From: Histomonas meleagridis | Lineage: Eukaryota; Parabasalia; Tritrichomonadida; Dientamoebidae | DNA length: 64,000 nucleotides | Direction: 5' to 3' | NCBI GenBank assembly: GCA_020186115.1 | Contig: WSYJ01000142.1 | Location: forward strand, 806,001-870,000 | Shown here: positions 1 to 9,773 of the stretch, piece by piece | Layout: every line of letters begins with the position of its first letter | How positions within the stretch are numbered: position 1 is the first letter of the stretch | Notes under the pieces: model-generated | The model's input: only the letters and a program-made list of their open reading frames with translations | Database searches by the model: none | What the model was told of the DNA's origin: nothing | Translations under genes and position numbers: made by a program

Positions 1-1
1 T

Positions 2-2002
2 ATTGAAAGTGAAAGGTTACCAACAAATGTCAAAAAGCTATGTCAAAAAGTTTTATCTTCATCCATAGCATTATCTCGAGTTTTTTCAATCATTGAATGC
101 GTTGAACCACCAAAACGCCCTGTAGATGAGATGCCAAAACCATCAATTAAGCCCGAAGATATGCTTGTTTTGTGTCGTATTTGTGAAGAATATGTTCCTT
201 TGTCTTTGATTGAATCTCATTCTAACTCCTGTATGCGTGCGTATGAATCCGAGTATAAAATCATGACTGTTGACGACAGAATCACTAAGCTTGAGAACTC
301 TATCAGAAATAATTTCCTAAATCAGCCATGGCCGGGTGATGAAAAAAAATGCATAGAAACTTATCTCCCCATGTTTCATCTTATTCTTCTCCTTGAGAAG
401 GTTCGTAAAGTCAGTACATCGTCATCTCGAGATGCCGAAATAATATCATATACTAACAAATCACTCAAAACTCTGCAAATTCCGCCAGACCAGAACGCAG
501 AGTCTATGCTTTCTAAAGCCAAAGAGCTTACAATTCAAAAGCTTCATGCTTGTTCAACATTAACAAATGCTACTAACGAACTTCAATCTACACGTGTTAC
601 TGGCAATAATACGCCTTCTATATCGTTATATGTTTCCATAGCTGATTTTGAGTTTATTAAAGCCATTTCAAGTGGTACATATGCTCGAGTATTTCTTGCC
701 ATTAAAAAGAAGACAGGTGACATCTATGCGATTAAGGTAACATCAAGGTCATCACTTGCGCAAAAAAACCAGCTCCAAAGGCTCATCACAGAGAAAGACA
801 TCTTGCTCCAGAACGATAACCCATACATTGTAAATTTCTGTATGTTTCAATGCCCATCAAAAAGTTGACATCGGTTTTTGATGTGAAACAGGTCAAAAAG
901 TGACGCTCATCGAATTTTGATGGGCTTTTAAATGTTTAACTAACACATAGATTATTCAATTATAGGAGTCCATAACCTATATTTAGTGATGGAATATCTC
1001 CCTGGTGGTGATTTATATTCCTTGTTAAACAAAATCGGATGTTTAGATGAGGTAAATGCAAGAATTTATACCGTTCAAATAGTTAAAGCATTAGAATGTT
1101 TACATAACTTAGGTATTATTCATCGAGATCTTAAGCCAGATAACATTTTAATTACGGATGAAGGTAAACTTAAACTTACAGATTTCGGTTTAAGTATATT
1201 TGGTACAGCAGATCGTTGTATGGTTGATGACACCAACAATATGACACAATCGAATGATAATGATAATGGATCATTTGTAGGTACACCTGATTATTTACCA
1301 CCAGAAATCATTCTATCACAACCACACGATTTCACAGCTGATTATTGGTCATTAGGCATTGTTATCTTTGAGTTAGTTATAGGCGTACCACCATTTCATC
1401 ATAACACTGAGTTTGAAACATTTTCTGCAATATTGTCAAATCATATTGATTGGTCCCTTTATGAAAATGACTTAAGTCCTGAACTAATTTCATTATTAAA
1501 AGGATTATTAGAATCAGATCCCACTAAAAGACTTGGAGCTAAAGGGATCAACGACATTATGAGTCATAAATGGTTTGAATCAATTGATTGGAATAATATT
1601 GATTCATTACCACCACCTTTTATACCAGAAATTGATAATAAGTTAAGTACCGAATATTTCGAACAAAGATACACTTGGAAAATTAAAGACGATGAAGATA
1701 TTATTGAAGATATTAAAGAAGCCAAAAAAGGCGAAAAAGAAAAAGGAAAAAGTGACGAAATCGATGAAGACATTTTACAGTTCCCGTCGGTGGACGTTAA
1801 AAAACTGTCGCATGCAAACAAAGAGTTAATGAGAAAAATGAAACATAGAGCAAAAAGTGACATCGACGATACGTTGGGGGGTACCAAATTTGCCGATATA
1901 CCAATATCAAAAAGTTTCACTGCAGATATTGTCGAACAAGAACTACCAAAAGTTTATCTTCAACAACAACAATTACATCAAAGTGAAAATGACAAGGAAT
2001 GA
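2..2002 (+). CDS. MAST/Rim15/IREH-like AGC serine/threonine kinase, 5'-truncated, one intron
   Basis: The frame is open from base 2, so the start lies outside the window. Exon 1 is 2-839 and exon 2 is 951-2002. Joining them restores the kinase N-lobe, reading VNFYYS then HNLYLVMEYLPGG across the junction. A CxxC-x12-H-x4-C cluster (LCRIC ... SHSNSC) near 170-235 resembles the zinc finger of plant IRE and fungal Rim15 kinases. The catalytic domain starts near 640 with a glycine loop (ISSGTYARVF) and the lysine motif AIKV. Exon 2 has HRDLKPDN, DFG and GTPDYLPPEI, with a long insert between DFG and the GTPDY segment as in MAST/Greatwall kinases. The tail after about 1650 is Lys/Glu-rich. Family is clear; the exact subfamily is inferred. 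Confidence 0.88.
840..950 (+). other. Canonical trichomonad spliceosomal intron, 111 nt
   Basis: The intron starts GTATGT at 840 and ends ACTAACACATAG at 939-950, one base from the published Trichomonas consensus ACTAACACACAG, in which branch point and 3' splice site are fused. It contains in-frame stops, and removing it joins codon T|AT (Tyr) and restores a continuous kinase domain. The length fits known trichomonad introns of roughly 60-200 nt. Confidence 0.93.
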
Positions 2003-2539
2003 AAATATGCGATAAAAGAAATGTATTTAGTAAAAAAATGTTTGTAATTAAATGATTTACCAACAAAATAATACCAAACTGTTTGCGTTTAAGGAAACAT
2101 TCTGAAGCTGAAGTCAATGAGAAAATGTTCGAAATTGTTAATTTTTTGGATTTAGAGAATTACATGGAATGTTATCACTTGGGTGTGGTTACATCATGAA
2201 TTTAGAAAATTATATACAAGTTTAAACGCAATATTACTCATAAGAACAATTGGATCAGTCAGATTTAGAACTAAATCTTTGGTAAATGCGTTTGCTGTTC
2301 TTAACAGATGAAGATAAAAAATTACATGTATAAAATTAATAATAAATTCTATTATATTCATGTTAACCTTAAAAACATTTGAGGCACCATTTATAAATAT
2401 GAAATTAAGTTGCTTCAGTGAATGATAAATTGAATAATATATGTTTATTTAATAATGTTGATGAGAAATATATTTATAAAATGTAATGCGACTTGAATTA
2501 AAATGTAATTTATTTCAAAACTTTCTGTGTTTTAAGATT
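2003..2539. other. Intergenic, no recognised gene
   Basis: AT-rich DNA between the kinase stop and the 3' end of ankyrin gene A (convergent). I see no ORF with family features and no RNA gene. Confidence 0.6.
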
Positions 2540-5511
2540 TTAGCGAGTATCTTTGGAATTTGCAATTGCGTTTAATGATGATGGACTTCCGTCTCCATTA
2601 AATCCAAAATTAGTATTATTTTCATTAGTTTGAAATGATTTAACTCCAAATCCATTAAATCCAAAATTAGTATTATTTTCATTAGTTTGAAATGATTTAA
2701 CTCCAAATCCATTAAATCCAAAATTTGTATTATTTTCATTAGTTTGAAATGATTTAACTCCAAATCCATTAAATCCAAAATTAGTATTATTTTCATTAGT
2801 TTGAAATGATTTAACTCCAAATCCATTAAATCCAAAATTAGTATTATTTTCATTAGTTTGAAATGATTTAACTCCAAATCCATTAAATCCAAAATTAGTA
2901 TTATTTTCATTAGTTTGAAATGATTTAACTCCAAATCCATTAAATCCAAAATTTGTATTATTTTCATTAGTTTGAAATGATTTAACTCCAAATCCATTAA
3001 ATCCAAAATTTGTATTATTTTCATTAGTTTGAAATGATTTAACTCCAAATCCATTAAATCCAAAATTTGTATTATTTTCATTAGTTTGAAATGATTTAAC
3101 TCCAAATCCATTAAATCCAAAATTTGTATTATTTTCATTAGTTTGAAATGATTTAACTCCAAATCCATTAAATCCAAAATTTGTATTATTTTCATTAGTT
3201 TGAAATGATTTATCAGAAATTGGATCAAGTTCAATATCTTTAGCAGTAATTTCAATTCCTTTTTGTTCAAGAAGTAATTTAACTATTTCTGTATGACCTT
3301 TACCAGATGCCCAAATAAGTGCTGTCCAAAATAATTTAAATAATTTTCAAATATTATTTTGAAATATCAAATTATGAAAATAAATATTATCTTTAGCATT
3401 GATATCAATTCCTTCTTGTTCAAGAAGTAATTTAACTATTTCTGTACGACCATTCCAAGATGCTGTAATAAGTGCTGTTTTAAATAATTTAAATAATTTC
3501 CAAATATTAATTTGAAATATGAAATTATTAAAATAAATTTTAAATAAAACAAATAAATATCTTTAGCATTAATATCAATTCCTTCTTGTTCAAGAAGGAA
3601 TTTAACTATTTCTGTATAACCATATTCAGATGCTCTAATAAGTGCTGTATTAAATAATTTAAATAATTTCCAAATATTATTTTAAAATATCAAATTATTA
3701 AAATAAATCCAAAATAAAACGAATAAATATCTTTATCATTAATATCAATTCCTTCTTGTTCAAGAAGTAATTTAACTATTTCTATTTGACCATTTCTAGA
3801 TGCAACCATAAGTGCTGTTTTAAATAATTTATATAATTTTCAAATATTATTTTTAAACATGAAATTATTAAAATAAATTTTAAATAAAACAAATAAATAT
3901 CTTTAGCATTTATATCAATTCCTTCTTGTTCAAGAAGTAATTTTAATATTTCTGTATGACTATTTGCAGATGCTAATGTAAGTGCTGTACTAAATAATAT
4001 AAATAATTTCCATATTTTATTAAAAAAACTTCAAATACTTAAAGCAAACATAAATCACAAAAAACAAAAATCACTTGCATTAAGATCAATTTCCTTTTGC
4101 TCCAGAAGGAATTTAAATATTTCAACATATCCATTTTCTGTCGCTATGATAAATGCTGTTTTAGAATCATTAAATAAAATCCAAATATTTACATAAAATT
4201 TGAAATGGTTAAAAGTAATATTAAAAATTCTTTGTAAACGCCTTTTGCATTTATATCAATTCCTTTTTGTTGGAGAATTAATTTTACAAATTCAATATTT
4301 CCAGAAGAAGTTGCAAATGGTAATGAATATGTTGGAAATTCTTTTCCTTTAAGGAGATATTTCACTAAATTTATATTACCGCTTTTTATTGCGATTTGAA
4401 GCATAATATCATTAATGTTAAGACCATCATCTTCTAAAAAAGAAAGAATTTCATAGTTATTTGTCTCAATACATTTGATTCCAAAATTTATCCGCTTTCC
4501 TTCATCGTTATTATAATTTTGTGTTGAGCTTTTATAAAGAAATGAAAAATTAATTAATTTAAAAGACCCAAAGTTTGTATCATTTTTAGATTCCTTATAA
4601 TTATTATCATAAAGATAACGAAAAACATCATTTCTATGAAATTCAATTGCAGCGTCACAAGAATCAAGAAATGAAGTTTTTTTTTGTTCACAAAGATGAA
4701 TTATTTCAAGATTTCCTCCTGCTATAGCAAACTTTCCCGTATTTTTTATATTAGAACCATTTGATAATAAAAACTTAAAACAGTTAATTGATCCATAAAA
4801 TGCAGCATAATCAATTAATGAAACATTTTCTTTATTAATAAATGTATATCTTTCATAAGGTGATTGTGCGATTTTTTGATTAAAATCAAATCCGTTTTGT
4901 GCTGATATTTCTTGAAGTTTTTCAATATCATCATTTCGAATGATGATTATTTGTAAAATTTCTGATGGATTTCCTTCTTCAATCCATTTTCTATGAAGTT
5001 TCCAATTATCATTTCTAATTTCTTCAAGTGTTGTTTCATTAAAGTTCTCTTTTCGGGATATAATATTAAATAATTCGGATTCATTTTCATTCATTAAATG
5101 TAAAAAATAAATATTATGCTTTATTTTTATGGAACTTTGATTAATTAATTTGTCATCATAAATTTTTATAATGAGATAATTTGATTCATTATGTAGTTCT
5201 TGCTTGAGAATATTTTCTTCTTTAGATTCAATATTTTTTAGAAAATGAAAAAGGATTTTATAATTTTTCTTTTGCGAAATGAACGACGAATATATAGATT
5301 TGCAAATTATATTATTAAATATGATAGGAAAATTCTTATCAAAAAATTTCATTGTTGATTGTGCAACGAATTCAATATTTTCTTCCTCTAGCTTAAAGAT
5401 CATTTGGTTGATGAATATTAAGTTTTCAATTTCTGTGTTTTTATTAGACTCTTTCAACGGGGAGCAATCGTGCGATATTGCCATTTTCAAAAATCTATGG
5501 GTTAGGTACAT
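2540..5511 (-). CDS. Ankyrin gene A: DUF3447-type ankyrin protein, interrupted by spacers, repeat-rich C-terminus
   Basis: The first open segment (5511-4234) encodes about 426 residues: a helical N-terminus, then a region typical of trichomonad DUF3447 ankyrin proteins (YAAFYGSINCFKFLL, AIAGGNLEIIHLCEQ), then ankyrin repeats. Further ankyrin units follow at 4162-4064, 3991-3893, 3821-3723, 3651-3553, 3481-3380 and 3328-2540, all in phase 0. The spacers between them measure 71, 72, 71, 71, 71 and 51 nt and carry stops. With spacers removed the product would be about 854 residues. The last segment leaves the ankyrin fold at AKDIELDP and runs into a 19-residue tandem repeat ending in SKDTR. ATG at 5511 is used; an in-frame ATG at 5484 is possible. 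Without removal the protein stops at 4189. Confidence 0.7.
2598..3213 (-). repeat. 57-bp coding tandem repeat, about 11 copies
   Basis: Almost perfect 57-bp units on the minus strand, each encoding the 19-residue unit TNENNTNFGFNGFGVKSFQ in the frame continuous with the preceding ankyrin unit. The only recurrent difference I see between units is one A/T change in a Thr codon (ACT or ACA), which is silent. The run is followed in frame by GDGSPSSLNAIANSKDTR and a stop at 2540-2542. Confidence 0.9.
3329..4233 (-). other. Six intron-like spacers of ankyrin gene A
   Basis: Spacers at 4163-4233 (71 nt), 3992-4063 (72), 3822-3892 (71), 3652-3722 (71), 3482-3552 (71) and 3329-3379 (51), counted by hand between the Tyr (or equivalent) of NAKDIY and the residue before the next T-A/P-L. 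They share TTTGTTTTATTT-like 5' ends and GGAAATTATTTAAATTATTT-like 3' ends on the minus strand and contain stops. They lack GTATGT and ACTAACACACAG. Function is inferred; see findings. Confidence 0.6.
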
Positions 5512-5533
5512 GCGGAAGTTAAGTAGTCAAAAA

Positions 5534-5555
5534 GCGACGATTATTGTATCGTCGC
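5534..5555. promoter_or_regulatory. Inverted repeat between divergent genes
   Basis: GCGACGAT, a 6-nt loop, then ATCGTCGC: a perfect 8-bp palindrome in the 67-bp gap between ankyrin gene A (minus, ATG 5511) and the next ORF (plus, ATG 5579). It is the only GC-rich patch there. A promoter or operator-like role is inferred from position only. Confidence 0.4.
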
Positions 5556-5578
5556 ATGGCAAACCTTATTTTTTATAA

Positions 5579-5920
5579 ATGCTTAAACCTGTGACTAAAA
5601 CGTATTTTTGTACTTCACAAAAAGAAAACCGTTTTCCCCCTGAATTTGTCGATTCACAAAATCCTAGATATATAGTAGTACAACAATGTAAGTGTAATTT
5701 TAAGGATTACTTAATATCTGATGTTTCAATGCACGCTGATTTTATTGAACGTGATCATTATGATGATTATTTTTGTATTTATACGAATGAAAATAGAACT
5801 AAATATAACAAATTTGGATATAAAAGTAGAAAACCAAATTTTAAAATATGGTTTATAGAAATGAATGGTAAAGAAATTGATCCAGAATATTTTATGTTAG
5901 AATTATTATTAATTTATTAA
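5579..5920 (+). CDS. Hypothetical protein, 113 aa, possibly from a virus-like/Maverick element
   Basis: Compact complete ORF with ATG just after an AT-rich leader, 20 bp before the fibre-like ORF on the same strand. No named domain is recognised. The C-terminal part (PNFKIWFIEMNGKEI ... FMLELLLIY) resembles the pattern of hydrophobic strands around a D/N-G turn seen in small capsid-associated ORFs of Maverick/Polinton elements; that resemblance is by eye and weak. Its pairing with a tail-fibre-like protein supports a shared mobile or viral origin. No membrane segment or signal peptide. It could also be an ordinary lineage-specific gene. Confidence 0.5.
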   Translation: MLKPVTKTYFCTSQKENRFPPEFVDSQNPRYIVVQQCKCNFKDYLISDVSMHADFIERDHYDDYFCIYTNENRTKYNKFGYKSRKPNFKIWFIEMNGKEIDPEYFMLELLLIY

Positions 5921-5940
5921 ATAAAAATCATTTTTTATCA

Positions 5941-7200
5941 ATGTTTAGTATTGAGAATGCTACGAAAGGTATAAAAACTAATGTTGTTGTTGCTTCTGAA
6001 ATTATTGATAAAGATGACTTACAAAAAGTTTTAGAAAATTACCCTACAAATGATCAAATAACAAAAATACTTAATACTATAACTTCGATTACATTACCTC
6101 AATTATACTATACTAAATCACAATCAGATGAAAAATATTCTACCAAAAGTCATACTCATAATACAATAAATAATGATTTAACAGTAAATGGGAATGTACA
6201 AGTTACTTCATTAAATGGTTTTCAATTGGCAACTTCAGAAGGTGGTAAATGGGATACGAAATTATATGTACCATCTATTATTACATTAAAAGAAGATGGT
6301 GTTGTTGAAGTTGGTCAATATATTGATATGCATAATAATGCAGATTATGATAAAGATAATACATGGAGAATAACTGCTAATACTAATTCATTAGATTTTA
6401 AATCAAAAACTGGTTCATTATTAAGTTTTGGAAGTAATGGTAATATTAAATGTGCAACTATTAATAATGTAGATATAACTAAAATATTTTCAAATGATCA
6501 TAATCATGATGAGATTTATGCTAAAAATAATCATGAACATACAAACTATGCGTCATCAGTTCATACGCATAGTTATAATAATTTAAATGATTTAACAAAT
6601 ATTCCTACAGGTTCAAATACAGAAGATATCCATTGTTCAACAATTGATGGTTTTGCTTTAAATCCGGGACCTTCATCAGCATTTGTCGATATTAGTGTCC
6701 CTTCAATTGCAGTTATTAAAGGCGATGGTGTTTTAGAAACAGGTCCATACATAGATATGCATACTAGTGATGGATATGAAACTGATTATAGTTGGAGAAT
6801 ACAATGTATTGATAATGATATAGCATTTAAACGAAAACAAGGAAATGGCTTTTCTTACTCCTCATCTGTTGATGCCTTAGGTTGTAATAAAATAGGTTGT
6901 AATGAACTAATGTACTCTGTGAAAACTAATGGCATTGATAATACAGGAAATATAAAATTCAATACTGGTCAATTCACTAGTTTAGTAACTACTAAATTAA
7001 CATTATTTCACAGTATAATTGAAGAATCAGGCGATACATATCAATTATTATGGAGGATATATGGAAGTACACCTACTGCATATGTAAAATATGGAAGATT
7101 ATATTCCGAATCAGTAACACATAAGAAACAAAATGATGGTACTATTTTTGATACATATAGTTCAATATATTATATAGCAACTACATTTAATAACTACTAA
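5941..7200 (+). CDS. Tail-fibre-like virus/mobile-element protein, 419 aa
   Basis: The N-terminal third contains LYYTKSQSDEKYSTKSHTH, the Y-T-K-x-E/S-x-D-x-K-Y ... SHTH pattern common in phage and large-virus tail fibres. A second His-rich segment (NDHNHDEIYAKNNHEH ... VHTHSYNNL) lies near residues 185-220 and is likely a trimeric metal-binding stalk. The protein has an internal duplication: VPSI-x6-DGVxExGxYIDMH ... WRI begins near residue 111 and again near 253, suggesting two similar beta domains. No signal peptide or membrane helix. Fibre-like proteins of this kind occur in Maverick/Polinton elements of trichomonads, but I see no capsid, polymerase or integrase here, so this is probably a remnant or a domesticated gene. 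Confidence 0.6.
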   Translation: MFSIENATKGIKTNVVVASEIIDKDDLQKVLENYPTNDQITKILNTITSITLPQLYYTKSQSDEKYSTKSHTHNTINNDLTVNGNVQVTSLNGFQLATSEGGKWDTKLYVPSIITLKEDGVVEVGQYIDMHNNADYDKDNTWRITANTNSLDFKSKTGSLLSFGSNGNIKCATINNVDITKIFSNDHNHDEIYAKNNHEHTNYASSVHTHSYNNLNDLTNIPTGSNTEDIHCSTIDGFALNPGPSSAFVDISVPSIAVIKGDGVLETGPYIDMHTSDGYETDYSWRIQCIDNDIAFKRKQGNGFSYSSSVDALGCNKIGCNELMYSVKTNGIDNTGNIKFNTGQFTSLVTTKLTLFHSIIEESGDTYQLLWRIYGSTPTAYVKYGRLYSESVTHKKQNDGTIFDTYSSIYYIATTFNNY

Positions 7201-7212
7201 AATATCAAATTT

Positions 7213-8898
7213 AATAGTTGGTGAAGTAACAGGTAAGATAGATGAACATTTATTAAATATATTTAAACACTTACACTATAACAATGTTAAATTTTCCAAA
7301 GGTTCTTGGAAACACAATCATAAGATTGATGTTACTACATATGGGCAATTACGTCTTTTGACAAATGAATATAGGGAAGAAATCATAAATTTCCAAAAGA
7401 TTGAATAATCACCTGGGATGACTCGTTGAAAGTTTGATCTAACTATTAACGCGAGTCAATTTCATAATATTTGCAGGAAAGTTCTATCAGAAGAGAGAAA
7501 TATAGTTTCCATTGTAGATAAACTTAGCGAATTATCATCGAGATGGGTTATTCATTGTCATTATAAAGAAGGTAATTTAATAGCTATCGTTCCAATCCCC
7601 AGATGGTTAATATAATCGGCCATGTCAAAAGATATATGGAGAACAGATGACACATCATGTACAAATTCCTAACAAATATATATTGTTCCAATTTTAGTAA
7701 TAGATAAGTTTGGTAGTCCACTTATGTTGGGATTATCTTGTATTAGTGACAGAACAGAAGAATCTCTAAAAATAATATATTCAGATATGTTAAAATATGT
7801 ACATAGTGTACGCATCGGGATAATGGATAGACATAAGGGACAGTACAAGGCATTCAATGAAGTTACAGGAGCTAAAATTGTATTTTGTCAGTCACACATT
7901 CGAGAAAATATTAAGAGAAACTCATTACGGCTTTTATCGCTTTCGATAATTTCATTCATTCTGAAATTTCAGAGAAATAATTTGTAGAAATAATTAATTG
8001 TAGATTAGTGAAAAAACCTGGTAATTAGCACTTAAAATTATTGATGTCAGATCTAGATAGTTATAGCCCGAAAAGATCGAAAGATCCTCGTCTTGACAGG
8101 AATAAGATTCACGAATTATGTCGAAGGTGCTTTTGGTAATGTAAAAAACATAATGGATCATAATATATCATAACTATATTATGTAATTGAATCTTTTGAC
8201 ATATGAGCTGAAATGCAAAGGGAAAATCACTACAAAACAGTGAGAAAAAATAGGAATATTGTTATAAAAAAATGTGATGTAAACTCGTTGGGAACTATAG
8301 CAATGGAAAACCTAAATGAAGTATAAAATCAATTGAAGAGTGTTTGTATGTTATTCGTTGCAAACAATATGGAAAAAGTCAATGATTAGATAAATAATTG
8401 TGATCACTATCATTTTACTGAATATGGACTCCCTTGTATATGTAAATTGTTTCAGAAAACAAGCAAAGATAATATTTAATTAATAGAAAAGATATACCAC
8501 TCCGTCTATTAATTTATGATTCAACAACGGAATATAAGTTAGAAGATATTTCGAGTGGAATCATAAAAAATAAAGTTGCTAACACACAGTTAAACAATAG
8601 ATCATTCACAAGTACCATGTCCCTTTTTGGACCAATTGTTGCAAGGATTGTTGGAAATTATGAAAAGATAATCAAACTAACTGAACAATATTCCAATTCA
8701 GTTCAACAAATTTCTCAACCTGGTGGTGCAAGAGTTATAGTACCAGCTTTGAATGCAAATATCAATTATATCAAAAAACGGAAAAGATGTGTCAATTGTA
8801 AAGAAAAGAAAAATAATCAAAAAGCATATATAAAGACAATGAAAATAGATATAAATACAGATTTCAATCATGTGACCAAAGAAGGAGCATTTTCCTAA
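7213..8898 (+). pseudogene. Decayed Mutator-like (MULE) transposase
   Basis: A chain of frame-shifted and stop-broken pieces on the plus strand. Around 7675-7930 the frame reads VPILVIDKFGSPLMLGL, then SDRTEESLKIIYSDML, then IGIMDRHKGQYKAF and IVFCQSHIREN. This order (beta strand, E-E-S, D-R-x-K-x-x-x-A, C-x-x-H-x-x-x-N) is that of MULE transposase cores. Later pieces (near 8400-8520) include EYGLPCICKLFQ and IPLRLLIYD, like the SWIM-type tail of MULEs. The last open piece (8617-8898) has CVNCKEKK near its end. No terminal inverted repeats were found. Clearly non-functional. Confidence 0.65.
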
Positions 8899-9531
8899 AT
8901 GAGGGTATATCACTTTTTAAGGAATAACAAACCAAATGAAGCTGTAATATTATATAAAAAATCATTTGAATCATTTCAAAGTTGTGGTAACCTCAATATA
9001 CAAATATTAGCCTATTATTTGCTTGCAAATATGTGGGCTCAATACAAATGCGATTTTTGTTTGAATCCAGAGATTCAAAAATTTTGTTCGCATCCATTAT
9101 TCGCACCTCTATATGATTTGGCTGCTGCATATGATAAAAGAGATATAGTATTTTTCATTGATAGATTAGAATCAGTGAAAAAAATATATGTTGATGAAAT
9201 TTTCAATGATATAATAGAAAAAATATGAAAGTTTGTACTTCAATGTGCTATTGGTGATTTTTGCTGTGCTTTCAATGAAGTCGAAATCAGTTTTTTAGCA
9301 AGATCATTACATAGCAATATAGAAAAATGTAAAAAAATATGCATCAATTTGATTATAAATAATGAAAAGCGAGCTTTGATGAATGAAGAAAAAGGAATCT
9401 TTCATGTGATTCCTGAAATAAAGGAATCAATATACTCGAAGAACATAAGGGAAATGATGGAATCCATTGAATTTTATGTCCATCAACTAAAGTCAAACTC
9501 AAAATTAAATGAAAGTATGTATTTTTTTTAA
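8899..9531 (+). pseudogene. CSN2-like (PCI domain, COP9 signalosome subunit 2) fragment with in-frame TGA
   Basis: One reading frame runs from 8899 to a TAA near 9531, broken only by TGA at 9226-9228. The first half has the CSN2 signature order: SFESFQS-x-GN, LAYYLLANM, LNPEIQKF, LYDLAAAYDKRDIVFFIDRL, then IYVDEIFNDIIEKI. After the TGA it continues KFVLQCAIGDF, VEISFLARSLHSNIEKC and INLIINNEKRALM, matching the winged-helix part of a PCI domain. The N-terminal TPR-like helices are missing and the fragment abuts the dead transposase. Assignment rests on recalled CSN2 patterns. The related proteasome subunit Rpn6 is an alternative. Confidence 0.5.
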
Positions 9532-9773
9532 TTTTTCATTGGATGTTTATTATAAACAATGAAGCCTGCACTCTAATTTAGGTTTAAGTTTTGGCTCCAA
9601 TAATAAAGAAAAGCATTGAAATAATATCTTTTCTAATACTGAAGCACTGTTTCCACATGTCATTACTAATTTTTTAAAATTTATCCAATTGCTCGAATCT
9701 TTAAAAAACTGTTACAAAAGATATAACATTTATATAAATGGTATTTTTAATAGTTTTAATTCGCATCATCCTT

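Noticed and set aside
2598-3213. Possible CRISPR-like repeat array
   Set aside because: Units are directly tandem with no spacers and lie inside a eukaryotic coding frame.
2572-3270. 232-codon minus-strand ORF made of a repeated Leu/Ile/Met-rich 19-mer
   Set aside because: It is the wrong frame of the 57-bp minisatellite. The frame encoding TNENNTNFGF... is continuous with the ankyrin unit upstream and ends at a proper stop at 2540.
5279-5578. 99-codon plus-strand ORF over the start of ankyrin gene A
   Set aside because: Antisense to the DUF3447-type N-terminus; no independent support.
8578-8589. CTAACACACAG, an almost perfect trichomonad intron acceptor
   Set aside because: It lies inside readable MULE-derived coding text (VANTQLNNRS). 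The only upstream GTATGT (8346) is 244 nt away with transposase coding sequence between.
9515-9590. GTATGT near the end of the CSN2 fragment as a possible intron donor
   Set aside because: No ACTAACACACAG-type acceptor or continuing PCI frame was found downstream.
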